64,000 nucleotides of DNA from positions 992,001 to 1,056,000 of the forward strand of contig CBDCBH010000002.1 in assembly GCA_965214235.1 (NCBI GenBank), in the 5' to 3' direction. Each line of letters begins with the position of its first letter. Positions within the stretch are counted from its first letter, which is position 1. Below are positions 33,314-42,412 of the stretch, piece by piece. The DNA is from Ilyomonas sp965214235. Lineage in GTDB: Bacteria > Bacteroidota > Bacteroidia > Chitinophagales > Chitinophagaceae. The notes beneath the pieces were generated by a model. That model saw nothing but the letters and a program-made list of their open reading frames with translations, searched no databases and was not told where the DNA came from. The position numbers and the translations under genes were made by a program.

Positions 33314-35766
33314 GTTGTAAAACAGTAACGTTTTTTTGAAGGGCGTGGTTGATGGTTAATAAACCAGTAAGGAAACGATTTTAAAAAATAGCCTCCCATA
33401 AACCCGGGTGACCACTCACAATCCGGAGGTTCCTGTTCATCGCCTATCAACCTGTTTGCCCATACATTTGTTATTTCAATTTGCAGCGTATTGTTTTTCT
33501 TTTTTAATAAGCCTGGCGGAAGTTTTATATGCCACGGAGCAGTCCATACAATGCCCAAATCTTTATTGTTTACAAAAACATGTGCTATGTGCTTTACTAT
33601 GCCTAAATCAAGATAAACCGATGATTGCTGGTTTATAATTGAAGCATCGGGTGCATTAAAAATAATATGATAAACTGCAGTGCCGCTAAAATATTTAATA
33701 CCTGTTTCGGAACGTAAAGTCCAGTCTTCAAGTGTTTTAAAAATGACAGGTTTAGCAGGCCCGCCCCACAAAGAATCGAATTGAACGTTCCATGAGCCGG
33801 TAATGGTATCAATGGGTTGCCAAGTACCAAAGTTTTTGTTTTTGCCTGGAATTGGCTCAACCGCTTTGTGCCGGAAAACAATAAAAAAACTTTGTGCTTC
33901 CGCAAACCTGAGCGGGAGAAAGGTTTCCTCTCCTTTTATTTCATACTGTTGCAGGTTTCGCATTTCGCCTGTTACTGCATCCCACAATTCCGGCTGCATT
34001 CCGGTTACATGAAAACTGCAATTGGCAGAACCAGAAACGCGGGATAAGTTTGCTATAAAATAAACATCAGTATTACCATACTGGCGATGAATGTATTTTA
34101 TGTTGATGCTGTCTTTTACGCCAGTTGCCGTAAAATCATCATCCCGCAAAATAATCTGACCCCATTGCAATAAAACCTGGCAACGTTGCCAATATTTTAC
34201 CATTGCAGCACCAGGTTTCCACCATGTTTGCGTACGGTCGAAATGTGTTCCCCATTGCCCCATGGTTGCGCCGGGTTTGTATTGATTGCTCCAGGGCTGC
34301 TGCACAAAACGGTGCAAAACAAAACGGTTTACGCCATCGCAAAAAGCTGCATCACCAATAGGTTTTAGCCACGATGGTGTTTCACTCCATTTGCTGTCTT
34401 TCGGGTCGCCGGTGAACGCTTCCGCCTCAATGATATTCTTTCCCGATTTTCTTAAGGCGGCAACTGTTTCCTTTAATTCATAAGGAGAATATTCGCCGCC
34501 ATTTGTCCAAAACTCAGTCATTACATTTTTAACAAGCGGCATAATTTCTTCCTGCCGCCAAGGTCCGCCATAAGGCTCGCATAAAAAATTCAGATGGGCA
34601 TCATTTAATTTTTTTGAAAGAGTGGTAAAATAAACATCCCGGTATAAATCTTTTATTGTAGCATCAAAATCATTTTCAAAAGTGAGAGAATCCGCAGAGC
34701 TGCCTATTGTGCGTCCGCAGAAAATAGGCAACCAAGGCGTGATATTATATCCTCTTCGCTTTAGAAATTCCTGTGGCATTTTATCTGTCCAGGTTGGCGT
34801 TCCTGCCTCGTAGCTATCAAAATGCACATGGGTAAACCCTGTTCTGATTAAATCGCCCAAATGCTTTTGAATTTCACCAATTACATGATTGATATGAAAA
34901 TCAACTGCCGGCTGGCTCATTTTATCACACTCCAAACCCGTTGCCGCCCATTGCGCCGGTTGAATAAGTGTGCCCGAAGTAGTGTAACCAAACCTGTAAA
35001 TGATCCAGTTGCCTTTGGGTGCATCCCAATTCAGTTCGCCATTGGTGTTCATCAGGGTAGTTACATCTATTACGCTATCTTTTGCAACAATGCCGGTAGT
35101 TGGTAACGCCACCACGGCAACATCTTTATAAAACGTTTTTCTGGCGGCTATGTCTGGAATTTCTACGCTATCTGTTTGTGGATTGTAAAGCGGGTAAGGT
35201 GTATGACCACGAAGCGGAACCTGCGGTTTTTGTAATTGGATATGTACCGATTGTCCGCCGCTTATTGTATCGCCTGAATAACAAAGTTCTTTCATGGAAA
35301 GTTCGGGAGTTATCCAAATGCCGCCGCTGGCTTCGTAACCAGCGCCGTTGAACATTCCAAAATCCATCCCCAGGCGCTTTGATTCTTCGGCTGCAAAGCG
35401 AACCAGATGCCACCAGGGTTCTGTCCAGGCAACGATTTGGGGCGTTGGGCTTTTTTTAATCTCACCTGCCCAGGGTGTTGTAACATCGGCAAGACTGAAC
35501 ATCGTTGTTCGGTTGAATCCTTCTTTTTTTAATTCTTGCAAATCACGTGTTATTCCTTCTTTGCTTATGTTCGACCCCATCCACATCCACAACACGCCTG
35601 GCTTCGCGCTTTCGGGCGGATGCAGAAATAAGGCTGCGGGGTCATCTGTTTTAATGCTATTGGTAACCTGATGCAGTAATGGCTGTGAATTCAATTTAAG
35701 GCAAAGAAAAAAAGCTATAAAAACAAATGTGATTTTAAAAACGAAACTCTTTAAAAACGGTTGCAT
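33232..35766 (-). CDS. GH106-like alpha-L-rhamnosidase
   Basis: Large secreted enzyme of about 844 aa. The signal peptide (MQPFLKSFVFKITFVFIAFF) starts at the ATG at 35766; the longer frame to 35856 lacks sense. The catalytic part shows family traits: GVLWMWMGSNISKEGITRDL, MDFGMFNGAGYEASGGIWIT, the TIM-barrel strand THVHFDSYEAGTPTW, and FLCEPYGGPWRQEEI. AEAFTGDPKDSKWSETPSW leads into a C-terminal galactose-binding-like jelly roll (YLDLGIVKHIAHVFVNNKDL). GH106 enzymes release L-rhamnose from rhamnogalacturonans and related glycans in a Ca-dependent manner. It lies between GH29 and GH43 in the PUL. Confidence 0.88.
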   Translation of the reverse strand: MQPFLKSFVFKITFVFIAFFLCLKLNSQPLLHQVTNSIKTDDPAALFLHPPESAKPGVLWMWMGSNISKEGITRDLQELKKEGFNRTTMFSLADVTTPWAGEIKKSPTPQIVAWTEPWWHLVRFAAEESKRLGMDFGMFNGAGYEASGGIWITPELSMKELCYSGDTISGGQSVHIQLQKPQVPLRGHTPYPLYNPQTDSVEIPDIAARKTFYKDVAVVALPTTGIVAKDSVIDVTTLMNTNGELNWDAPKGNWIIYRFGYTTSGTLIQPAQWAATGLECDKMSQPAVDFHINHVIGEIQKHLGDLIRTGFTHVHFDSYEAGTPTWTDKMPQEFLKRRGYNITPWLPIFCGRTIGSSADSLTFENDFDATIKDLYRDVYFTTLSKKLNDAHLNFLCEPYGGPWRQEEIMPLVKNVMTEFWTNGGEYSPYELKETVAALRKSGKNIIEAEAFTGDPKDSKWSETPSWLKPIGDAAFCDGVNRFVLHRFVQQPWSNQYKPGATMGQWGTHFDRTQTWWKPGAAMVKYWQRCQVLLQWGQIILRDDDFTATGVKDSINIKYIHRQYGNTDVYFIANLSRVSGSANCSFHVTGMQPELWDAVTGEMRNLQQYEIKGEETFLPLRFAEAQSFFIVFRHKAVEPIPGKNKNFGTWQPIDTITGSWNVQFDSLWGGPAKPVIFKTLEDWTLRSETGIKYFSGTAVYHIIFNAPDASIINQQSSVYLDLGIVKHIAHVFVNNKDLGIVWTAPWHIKLPPGLLKKKNNTLQIEITNVWANRLIGDEQEPPDCEWSPGFMGGYFLKSFPYWFINHQPRPSKKRYCFTTWNYFTKNSPLISSGLLGPVRLMKEEK

Positions 35767-35852
35767 GATTTCGAAAGTGAGCTGATCCAATATATCATAT
35801 TCAGCAAGTTGCGAAAAACATTTTCTATTACATTCTCCTTTACAATGAAAAA

Positions 35853-37511
35853 TCATGCAGGTAGTATTTTAAAAGAATGAGCATGGCGTTTTGTTATACC
35901 TTCAGGTAAGGTAACCGACAATCCTGCAGGCGTACGGGTGATGCTTAGTTCCTGATCAATGCCTAATAAAGTTACTTTTCCAATTTGTTGAGGATACAAC
36001 TTGTTATTTTCCGACAGTGTTTTGATAAGTATTTTATTGGCCGTAGGCTCGCCAAGTGCAATTGCATAAAGAATATCTCCTTTTGCAGTAAAACGTATAT
36101 CTTGTGAGGTAAAAGGTTTGTTTTTGCCTTCATTAAATCCTTGCGCTGTTAAAGCTGCCGCAGATTCCATTGCAGGGCCTTCACCAAAAACTTTCCAGGG
36201 TCGGGTATCAAAGATGCTCTCGTCACTTAGTTTCATCCAGTCAGCTATCTCTTCAACAATTGCATACTCATCACTATCTATTGTTCCATCGCCTCGTACC
36301 GGTATGCTTAGTAAGAGATTGCCGTTTTTACTAACCACATCAGCCAAAGTATGAATAACTGTTTTAGCGCTTTTATAGCCATGCTTTTCATACAATTCAC
36401 GGTCGTAATGCCAGTTACCGATGCACGTATCTGTTTGCCAAGGCAAAGGTTCTATATTGTTGCTTTGTCCCCGTTCAATATCCCAAACCATACACTTCCG
36501 TTGCGCTTCATTGAGTATTTTACCGTTTAAAACAGCTTCCAATTTACCATTATTTCGCTTTATATTGCTATTGTACAAATGTGCCGCTATACGCAAACCA
36601 ACATCACTTACAGGGTACAAGGGCAATACAGTATCATCAAAATAAACAAGATCAGGATTGTATTTGTTTATTAAATCAACACAGCGATTAAAAAACTTAT
36701 TGCAATATTTTTTATCGGGAATACTTGCACCATGCGACCAATCCCATTGCTTGTAAAAAGTTTCCTGGTTATCGCCGTTTAGGCTTGGTAAATGGTTCTG
36801 CGCATATAATTCCTGTGGATTTAAACCATCCCACCATTTATTTTTACCATCTGTACTTTTTAAATTGCCATCATAAGGCACACCTTTGTAGGGACCTGCT
36901 GTATCAGATTTTTGCGACTTTTCATAGAATGTCCATGCGTGGGCTGCATGTACACTTACACCAAACCTTAATCCATGGTTGCGGGCAGCTTTTGCCCATC
37001 CGCCGATGATATCTTTTCCCGGGCCTATTTTAGTAGAATTCCAGGTTTGATATTTACTGTTATAGTTATCAAAATTGTCATGATGATTAGCGAGGGCAAA
37101 AAAATATTTTGCCCCGGCACGCTTGTAAAGAGCAAGCAATTCTTCAGGGTTCCAGTTCTCTGCCTTCCATTGATGAATAATATCTTTAAAACCAAACTTA
37201 GAGGGATGTCCATATTTTTCAAGATGAAACTTATAATCATCACTGCCTTCTATATACATTGAACGTGCGTACCAGTCGCCATGTTCAGGTTCGCATTGCG
37301 GTCCCCAATGTGCCCAGATTCCAAACTTTGCATTCCGAAACCAGTCCGGAGTCTTGTATTGTTTTAATGAATCCCAGGCAGGCCAAAAAGGGCCTTGCGC
37401 AATTGGTTCGTTTCCTAAATCACCAAAAATATCATTAGCCTTTACAATTTTTGACAAGCCAATAGCAGGAATTGATCCGATCAATGTTTTTATGATAGTT
37501 CTCCTTTTCAT
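35853..37511 (-). CDS. GH29 alpha-L-fucosidase
   Basis: 552-aa enzyme with a Tat-like leader (MKRRTIIKTLIGSIPAIGLS). The GH29 barrel is visible: WFRNAKFGIWAHWGPQCEPE, then YFFALANHHDNFDNYNSKYQ with the substrate-binding His pair. The catalytic nucleophile Asp is in NPDLVYFDDTVLPLYP (about residue 290). ADVVSKNGNLLLSIPVRGDG is the conserved block near residue 405, followed by a C-terminal beta domain. It removes L-fucose from glycan side chains, retaining configuration. It starts 160 bp downstream of susD and 86 bp upstream of GH106, so all three hydrolases are likely one unit. Confidence 0.93.
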   Translation of the reverse strand: MKRRTIIKTLIGSIPAIGLSKIVKANDIFGDLGNEPIAQGPFWPAWDSLKQYKTPDWFRNAKFGIWAHWGPQCEPEHGDWYARSMYIEGSDDYKFHLEKYGHPSKFGFKDIIHQWKAENWNPEELLALYKRAGAKYFFALANHHDNFDNYNSKYQTWNSTKIGPGKDIIGGWAKAARNHGLRFGVSVHAAHAWTFYEKSQKSDTAGPYKGVPYDGNLKSTDGKNKWWDGLNPQELYAQNHLPSLNGDNQETFYKQWDWSHGASIPDKKYCNKFFNRCVDLINKYNPDLVYFDDTVLPLYPVSDVGLRIAAHLYNSNIKRNNGKLEAVLNGKILNEAQRKCMVWDIERGQSNNIEPLPWQTDTCIGNWHYDRELYEKHGYKSAKTVIHTLADVVSKNGNLLLSIPVRGDGTIDSDEYAIVEEIADWMKLSDESIFDTRPWKVFGEGPAMESAAALTAQGFNEGKNKPFTSQDIRFTAKGDILYAIALGEPTANKILIKTLSENNKLYPQQIGKVTLLGIDQELSITRTPAGLSVTLPEGITKRHAHSFKILPA

Positions 37512-37671
37512 GATAGGTTTATTAAAAGTAAGTGAACCCTTTTTTTTTGCTTAACTAACTTGTATTTACTTCTCTTTCAGGAACCGGTTTCGTTTTGAAT
37601 CCCTTTGATTTTTACACATAGGTTCTCTACAATTCTTGTTATGATTTTACAAATAATTTCAAGTGTAATTT

Positions 37672-39237
37672 TTAATAATTGGGATTCTGAGTGATGACTC
37701 CTTTGCTTTCATCAATTATTTCCTGCGGTATCGGCATGTAATAATCTTTGGGTCTTGTAAATGTTCTTGTGGGAATTACAATAGCGCTGTTATAAGGAGG
37801 CAGCGGTGAAGCTAATTTGGGCTTGTTTACAATGGTATCGAGACTAATGATTTTATCTTTGTCCCAGCGAAGCAAATCCTGCCAGCGGGTATTTTCTCCA
37901 CCTAATTCTACCCTGCGTTCATGGATGAGTTGCGGCATATCTGCATTTGATAAAGGAGACAATCCTGCCCTCACTCTCACTGTATTTATTTCTGCGTCTC
38001 CGCTGCCTGCGCCACTCATTCTGATTTTTGCTTCCGCCACCAAAAGATAAACATCTGAAGTGCGCAATATGGGCTGCTTTAAATCAAAATCAATTCCGCC
38101 GCTTGCATCAGGCAAAAAGGCGGTATATTTTTTAATAAAATAGCCTGTTGTACTCATACTTGGCAATAACCGCCCCGTTGACTGTCCCTGCATACCGGTA
38201 AACATTTGGTAAGCATCGCCGGCACCAATGGCAACAAGGTTGGTTTGATTGGGAAGCGTATCTCCAACAGATATTAAGGTAGCCCGCTTGCGGACAGAAT
38301 CGGCTGGCTCAAACGATTCAGCAAAATTTTCTGTTGGATGATGAAATCCCCAGCCCTGCCAGGCACGGGGAGTAAAATATTGGCCAATGGCAGAAGAAGG
38401 CACATTAGGTATTTGCTGGTTTTTATTCCATACTGCGAAAAGAATTTCTGAATTGCTTTCCTGCTTGCCCAAAGTAAAATTATCGGTATAATTTGAAGCC
38501 AGTGCGTAATTAGGATCTGTAATAACCATACTGCCGTACTGTATGGCTTTATCAAACTTATCTTCAAACATATACAGTTTGCAAAGCAAGCCTAAAGCCG
38601 CTCCTTTGCTTACACGTCCCTTATCTGCATCGCCATAAGTTTCAGGAAGCAAATCAATGGCTTTCAGCAAATCCGATTCTACCTGCCCTCTTACAGAATC
38701 AACAGAAGATTTTGCTATGTTATAACTGCCCGAAAGCACATTGTTTTCTAAAATCAGCGGCACTTCGCCCCATATCTTGCTCAATTCAAAATAGGCATAA
38801 GCACGTAAAAAATAAGCTTCGCCCATAGAGCGGCTACGGATAACCGTATCTACAACAGGCACTTTGGGGATGTAAATAATGGCATTGTTTGCCCGCGCAA
38901 TCTGTTCATAAGCAAAAGGCCAAAGCGTATAAAGAACCTGGAGTGTAGGATCAATATTAAATCTTTCAATGGCTTTAAAATCCGGATGATCGCCTTCAAC
39001 AGAAATATCGTCAGACTGGTCATCAAATATGTACAAATTGTGCCCTACCCAATCTTCAGTTGTAAGTACATTGTAGATGCCGGTAACGCCGGCAATCACA
39101 TCGTTTTGGTTTCGCCAGAAATTACCTGAAGTATATACCCCTGTTGGATTTTGATTAAGCGGATTTTTATTGCAGGCAGTAAAAAATGCAGTAAAAACAA
39201 ACGAAAGAAATAATATGGAAAAGATGACTTTTTTCAT
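37672..39237 (-). CDS. SusD/RagB-family glycan-binding lipoprotein
   Basis: Outer-membrane surface lipoprotein of about 521 aa that forms the lid over the SusC channel. The signal peptide ends with lipobox FFTAC. TPR-like helices include YEQIARANNAIIYIPKVPVV, AYFLRAYAYFELSKIWGEVP and KGAALGLLCKLYMFEDKFDK. The C-terminus has the SusD hallmark HERRVELGGENTRWQDLLRW and ends KDYYMPIPQEIIDESKGVIT. I use the ATG at 39237, since the longer start at 39279 overlaps susC. It sits 19 bp after susC, the standard arrangement. Confidence 0.96.
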   Translation of the reverse strand: MKKVIFSILFLSFVFTAFFTACNKNPLNQNPTGVYTSGNFWRNQNDVIAGVTGIYNVLTTEDWVGHNLYIFDDQSDDISVEGDHPDFKAIERFNIDPTLQVLYTLWPFAYEQIARANNAIIYIPKVPVVDTVIRSRSMGEAYFLRAYAYFELSKIWGEVPLILENNVLSGSYNIAKSSVDSVRGQVESDLLKAIDLLPETYGDADKGRVSKGAALGLLCKLYMFEDKFDKAIQYGSMVITDPNYALASNYTDNFTLGKQESNSEILFAVWNKNQQIPNVPSSAIGQYFTPRAWQGWGFHHPTENFAESFEPADSVRKRATLISVGDTLPNQTNLVAIGAGDAYQMFTGMQGQSTGRLLPSMSTTGYFIKKYTAFLPDASGGIDFDLKQPILRTSDVYLLVAEAKIRMSGAGSGDAEINTVRVRAGLSPLSNADMPQLIHERRVELGGENTRWQDLLRWDKDKIISLDTIVNKPKLASPLPPYNSAIVIPTRTFTRPKDYYMPIPQEIIDESKGVITQNPNY

Positions 39238-39256
39238 AAAAAATAAGTTTGAGGGG

Positions 39257-42200
39257 TTAAAGATTGATGGTTGCACCAACGGTAAGATTGCGCGATTGCG
39301 GATACTGCGCTACATCAACACCTCTTTGTAAATTCCCCGATGTATATCCCAGTTCAGGGGTGTAACCTTTGTATTTAGTGATATAAAAAACATTATAGCA
39401 GCTCACGTAAATTCGGACGTCGGGAAATTCTTTAATGTTAATTGTTTTTTTGGTAAACGTATATCCTAATGCAACGCTTTTTAAAGAAAGATAAGCGCCA
39501 TTTTGAACCCATAAATCAGAAGAACGGTAATTGTCATTTGCATTGATCCGGGTTAAGCGCGGCACACTGTTACTCGTTCCTTCGCCGTGCCACCTCTTGA
39601 GCTGGTCGGCGTACCAATTAAAGTTTTCAGTAGCATCAAGTCCTGCAAGCCGGTCAGCATTGTAAATTTGTACGCCTGCAACACCTGCAAAGTTGAAACT
39701 AAAATCAAAATTTGCGTAATTAGCCGAACCATTAATGCCATAAACAAAACGTGGGTTCGGGTCTCCAAGCCTTACACGGTCTTTGTCATCTATCACTCCA
39801 TCGCCATTAACATCAACAAACCTTACATCACCGGGTTTTATATTGGCTTTGTTCGGGTCATTGGCAATATCAGGCGATTTATCAATGTCCTGCTGTGTTT
39901 GATACAAACCGTTCGTTTTAAAACCATAAAAAGAGGCAATCGGCTGACCTTCATAGGTTCGTGAAATGTCTGTATTTTCTCTTCCATAAGGCACCGAACC
40001 AAGGTATGTGGAGTTGCCATACAGCCGTGTAACTTTATTTCTTAAAAAAGCACCATTGCCGCCAATTGAATAGTTTACTTTACCCATTTTGTTTTGGTAA
40101 TTCAGTTCTATTTCAACTCCATGGTTATTCAGCTCTCCCTGGTTTACATTTGGCAGGTTTATATTTCCAGGATCATCTGGCAGCGACACTTGCGCACCGT
40201 AGGTTTCTACAAGCTGGGCAAGCACCAGCATGTTGGATGTGTTTTTATTAAAGTAGGTAATGGTACCGTTGATATGATTTTGAAGAGCAGCAAACTCAAG
40301 GCTTAAGTTGGTCATTACCGCTTTTTCCCATGTTATATTCGGGTTGGCAAGGCTGGTTACAAAAGCTCCGTTTTGATTAACGGTTTGTGTGCCGAAATTG
40401 TAAGATAATCCGCCGCCGCCCAAGCCACCGCCGCCGCCCAAGCTAAGAATACTTAAATATTGAAAATCCCCGATATTCTGATTGCCCAATTGCCCCCATC
40501 CGCCTGTAAGCTTTAATGAATTGATGAATTTTACATTGCCGAAAAACTTTTCGTCAGAGATTCGCCAGCCAGCCGAAAAGGCGGGAAAGTAGCCCCAACG
40601 CTTTCCCGGTGCAAACTTGCTCGACCCATCCGCACGCATAGTAACAGTTAAGAGGTATTTGCTTTTGTAAGAATAATTACCTCGAACAAAACCAGATTGT
40701 AAGCCCGCAGAAGGACTGTTTGAACCGGAGTTGCCTGCAGAGGAACTGTTGCCAAGGTTCAATATCCGCTGGTCAGCGCTGGTATCAGAGAAACCATTTC
40801 GGAATGCTGCAAAATTATAGCCGCTGAACACCTGGGAAGAATAGCCTGCAGTTACATTTATATTGTGTATGTTGTTGAAGTTTTTATTATAGGTAAGAAA
40901 ATATTCTTCCAGGAATGATTTGCCTTTGTTGAGGTTTTGATTAAGAGAAGATATTGAAGGACCGCGTGTTTGAGTAGGCGTTGCAATAGAAAAACCAAAG
41001 CCATCGCCGGTATATTGATCGTACCCGTAGTTAGCGCGAATTTTCAACCCCTTTACTATTTCAAGTTCTGCATATCCATTGGCAAGAATGCGGTCAGTTA
41101 TATTCCGCACATGACCTGAGTACACAGTTGCCACAGGGTTGTTGATATCACCCAACTGGTTATCAGCCTGCGAAGTTCCCCATGAGCCGTCAGCATTCAC
41201 TACCGAGATGGCAGGATTAAAACGAATGGCGCTCCATAACAAACCAGTTTGGGTTGACCTCGTATCCGGCGCATTACCTGAGGTATTGGAATACACAATA
41301 TTTTCTCCTATCCTTATGCGACTGCCAATTTTATGTTCTGAATTGATACGAAAATTATATCGTTTGAAAAAAGAATTGATGATGATTCCTTTTTCATCAT
41401 AATAGTTTCCCGAAAAACTGTAGGTAGAATTTGCACTGCCGCCGCGCACTGCAACATCAGCATTTTGTATTTGCCCTGTTTTCAATACCGCCCGCTGCCA
41501 GTTGGTACGTTGCACGGCATAGTTAGGATCATTCCAAACAGAAGGCACAGCCAAACTATCATTGGTAAAGGCTTCTTTTTTAAGCATAGACAAATCAGGA
41601 GCCGTAAGCATGTCTAAATATCTTATCACCTGGTTACTGCCTGTATAAAAATTGACAGTCGTGTTGATTCTTTCATTAAAATTCCCTTTTTTGGTGGTAA
41701 CAAGCACAACACCATTGGCAGCACGCGAACCATAAATAGCGGATGAAGAAGCGTCTTTTAAAATTTCGATTGAGGCAATATCATTCGGGTTTACATCATT
41801 TAATCCGCCGGAAGGCACACCATCAATTACAATCAGCGGGTCAGAATTATTGATGGTTCCGGTTCCTCTGATGCGGATACTTGGTGTACTTCCCGGCGAG
41901 CCATCGTTGCGCACAATATCAACACCGGCAGCCCTGCCCTGCAAAGCCACAGCAGGGTTACTTACCGGTATGTTTTTAAAATCATCACCTTTTACTGTGC
42001 TGATCGTGCCGGTAACATCGCGTCTACGCTGTGTACCATACCCAACCACTACCACATCGGATAATGCACCAGCCGATGCAAGCATCGTTACATTTATTTG
42101 CGCTTTGCCGGCAATATCAATCACCTGCTTTTGAAAACCTACAATAGTAAATTCAAGTTGCGTTGTGGCAGCAGCAGTGGTAATACTAAACTTGCCGTTC

Positions 42201-42367
42201 GCATCAGTTGATACAACTGCCTTGGTGTTAAGTGCTCTAACCGTTACACTTTGCAACTGGTTTCCTGCCGAATCGGTAACCACGCCGGTTACTACATTTT
42301 GGGCAAAAACAAACGTTGCACAAAATGTAAAAAAAACGATTAAAAACAAAGCCTTTTGAGTTCTCAT
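39257..42367 (-). CDS. SusC/RagA TonB-dependent outer-membrane transporter
   Basis: 1036-aa beta-barrel importer for oligosaccharides. A signal peptide (ALFLIVFFTFCATFVFAQ) is followed by a carboxypeptidase-like (CarboxypepD_reg) domain (VVTGVVTDSAGNQLQSVTVR). The plug domain has VVVVGYGTQRRRDVTGTIST and the SusC signature IRIRGTGTINNSDPLIVIDG, then VNPNDIASIEILKDASSSAI. The barrel ends VDVAQYPQSRNLTVGATINL. No extra STN domain is present, so it is not of the sigma/anti-sigma signalling type. It is paired with susD and preceded by the VCBS-repeat gene after 45 bp. Confidence 0.97.
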   Translation of the reverse strand: MRTQKALFLIVFFTFCATFVFAQNVVTGVVTDSAGNQLQSVTVRALNTKAVVSTDANGKFSITTAAATTQLEFTIVGFQKQVIDIAGKAQINVTMLASAGALSDVVVVGYGTQRRRDVTGTISTVKGDDFKNIPVSNPAVALQGRAAGVDIVRNDGSPGSTPSIRIRGTGTINNSDPLIVIDGVPSGGLNDVNPNDIASIEILKDASSSAIYGSRAANGVVLVTTKKGNFNERINTTVNFYTGSNQVIRYLDMLTAPDLSMLKKEAFTNDSLAVPSVWNDPNYAVQRTNWQRAVLKTGQIQNADVAVRGGSANSTYSFSGNYYDEKGIIINSFFKRYNFRINSEHKIGSRIRIGENIVYSNTSGNAPDTRSTQTGLLWSAIRFNPAISVVNADGSWGTSQADNQLGDINNPVATVYSGHVRNITDRILANGYAELEIVKGLKIRANYGYDQYTGDGFGFSIATPTQTRGPSISSLNQNLNKGKSFLEEYFLTYNKNFNNIHNINVTAGYSSQVFSGYNFAAFRNGFSDTSADQRILNLGNSSSAGNSGSNSPSAGLQSGFVRGNYSYKSKYLLTVTMRADGSSKFAPGKRWGYFPAFSAGWRISDEKFFGNVKFINSLKLTGGWGQLGNQNIGDFQYLSILSLGGGGGLGGGGLSYNFGTQTVNQNGAFVTSLANPNITWEKAVMTNLSLEFAALQNHINGTITYFNKNTSNMLVLAQLVETYGAQVSLPDDPGNINLPNVNQGELNNHGVEIELNYQNKMGKVNYSIGGNGAFLRNKVTRLYGNSTYLGSVPYGRENTDISRTYEGQPIASFYGFKTNGLYQTQQDIDKSPDIANDPNKANIKPGDVRFVDVNGDGVIDDKDRVRLGDPNPRFVYGINGSANYANFDFSFNFAGVAGVQIYNADRLAGLDATENFNWYADQLKRWHGEGTSNSVPRLTRINANDNYRSSDLWVQNGAYLSLKSVALGYTFTKKTINIKEFPDVRIYVSCYNVFYITKYKGYTPELGYTSGNLQRGVDVAQYPQSRNLTVGATINL

Positions 42368-42412
42368 AAGTTTAGTTTGTGTGTTTACAATTTTAAATCA
42401 TTAACCTGTATT

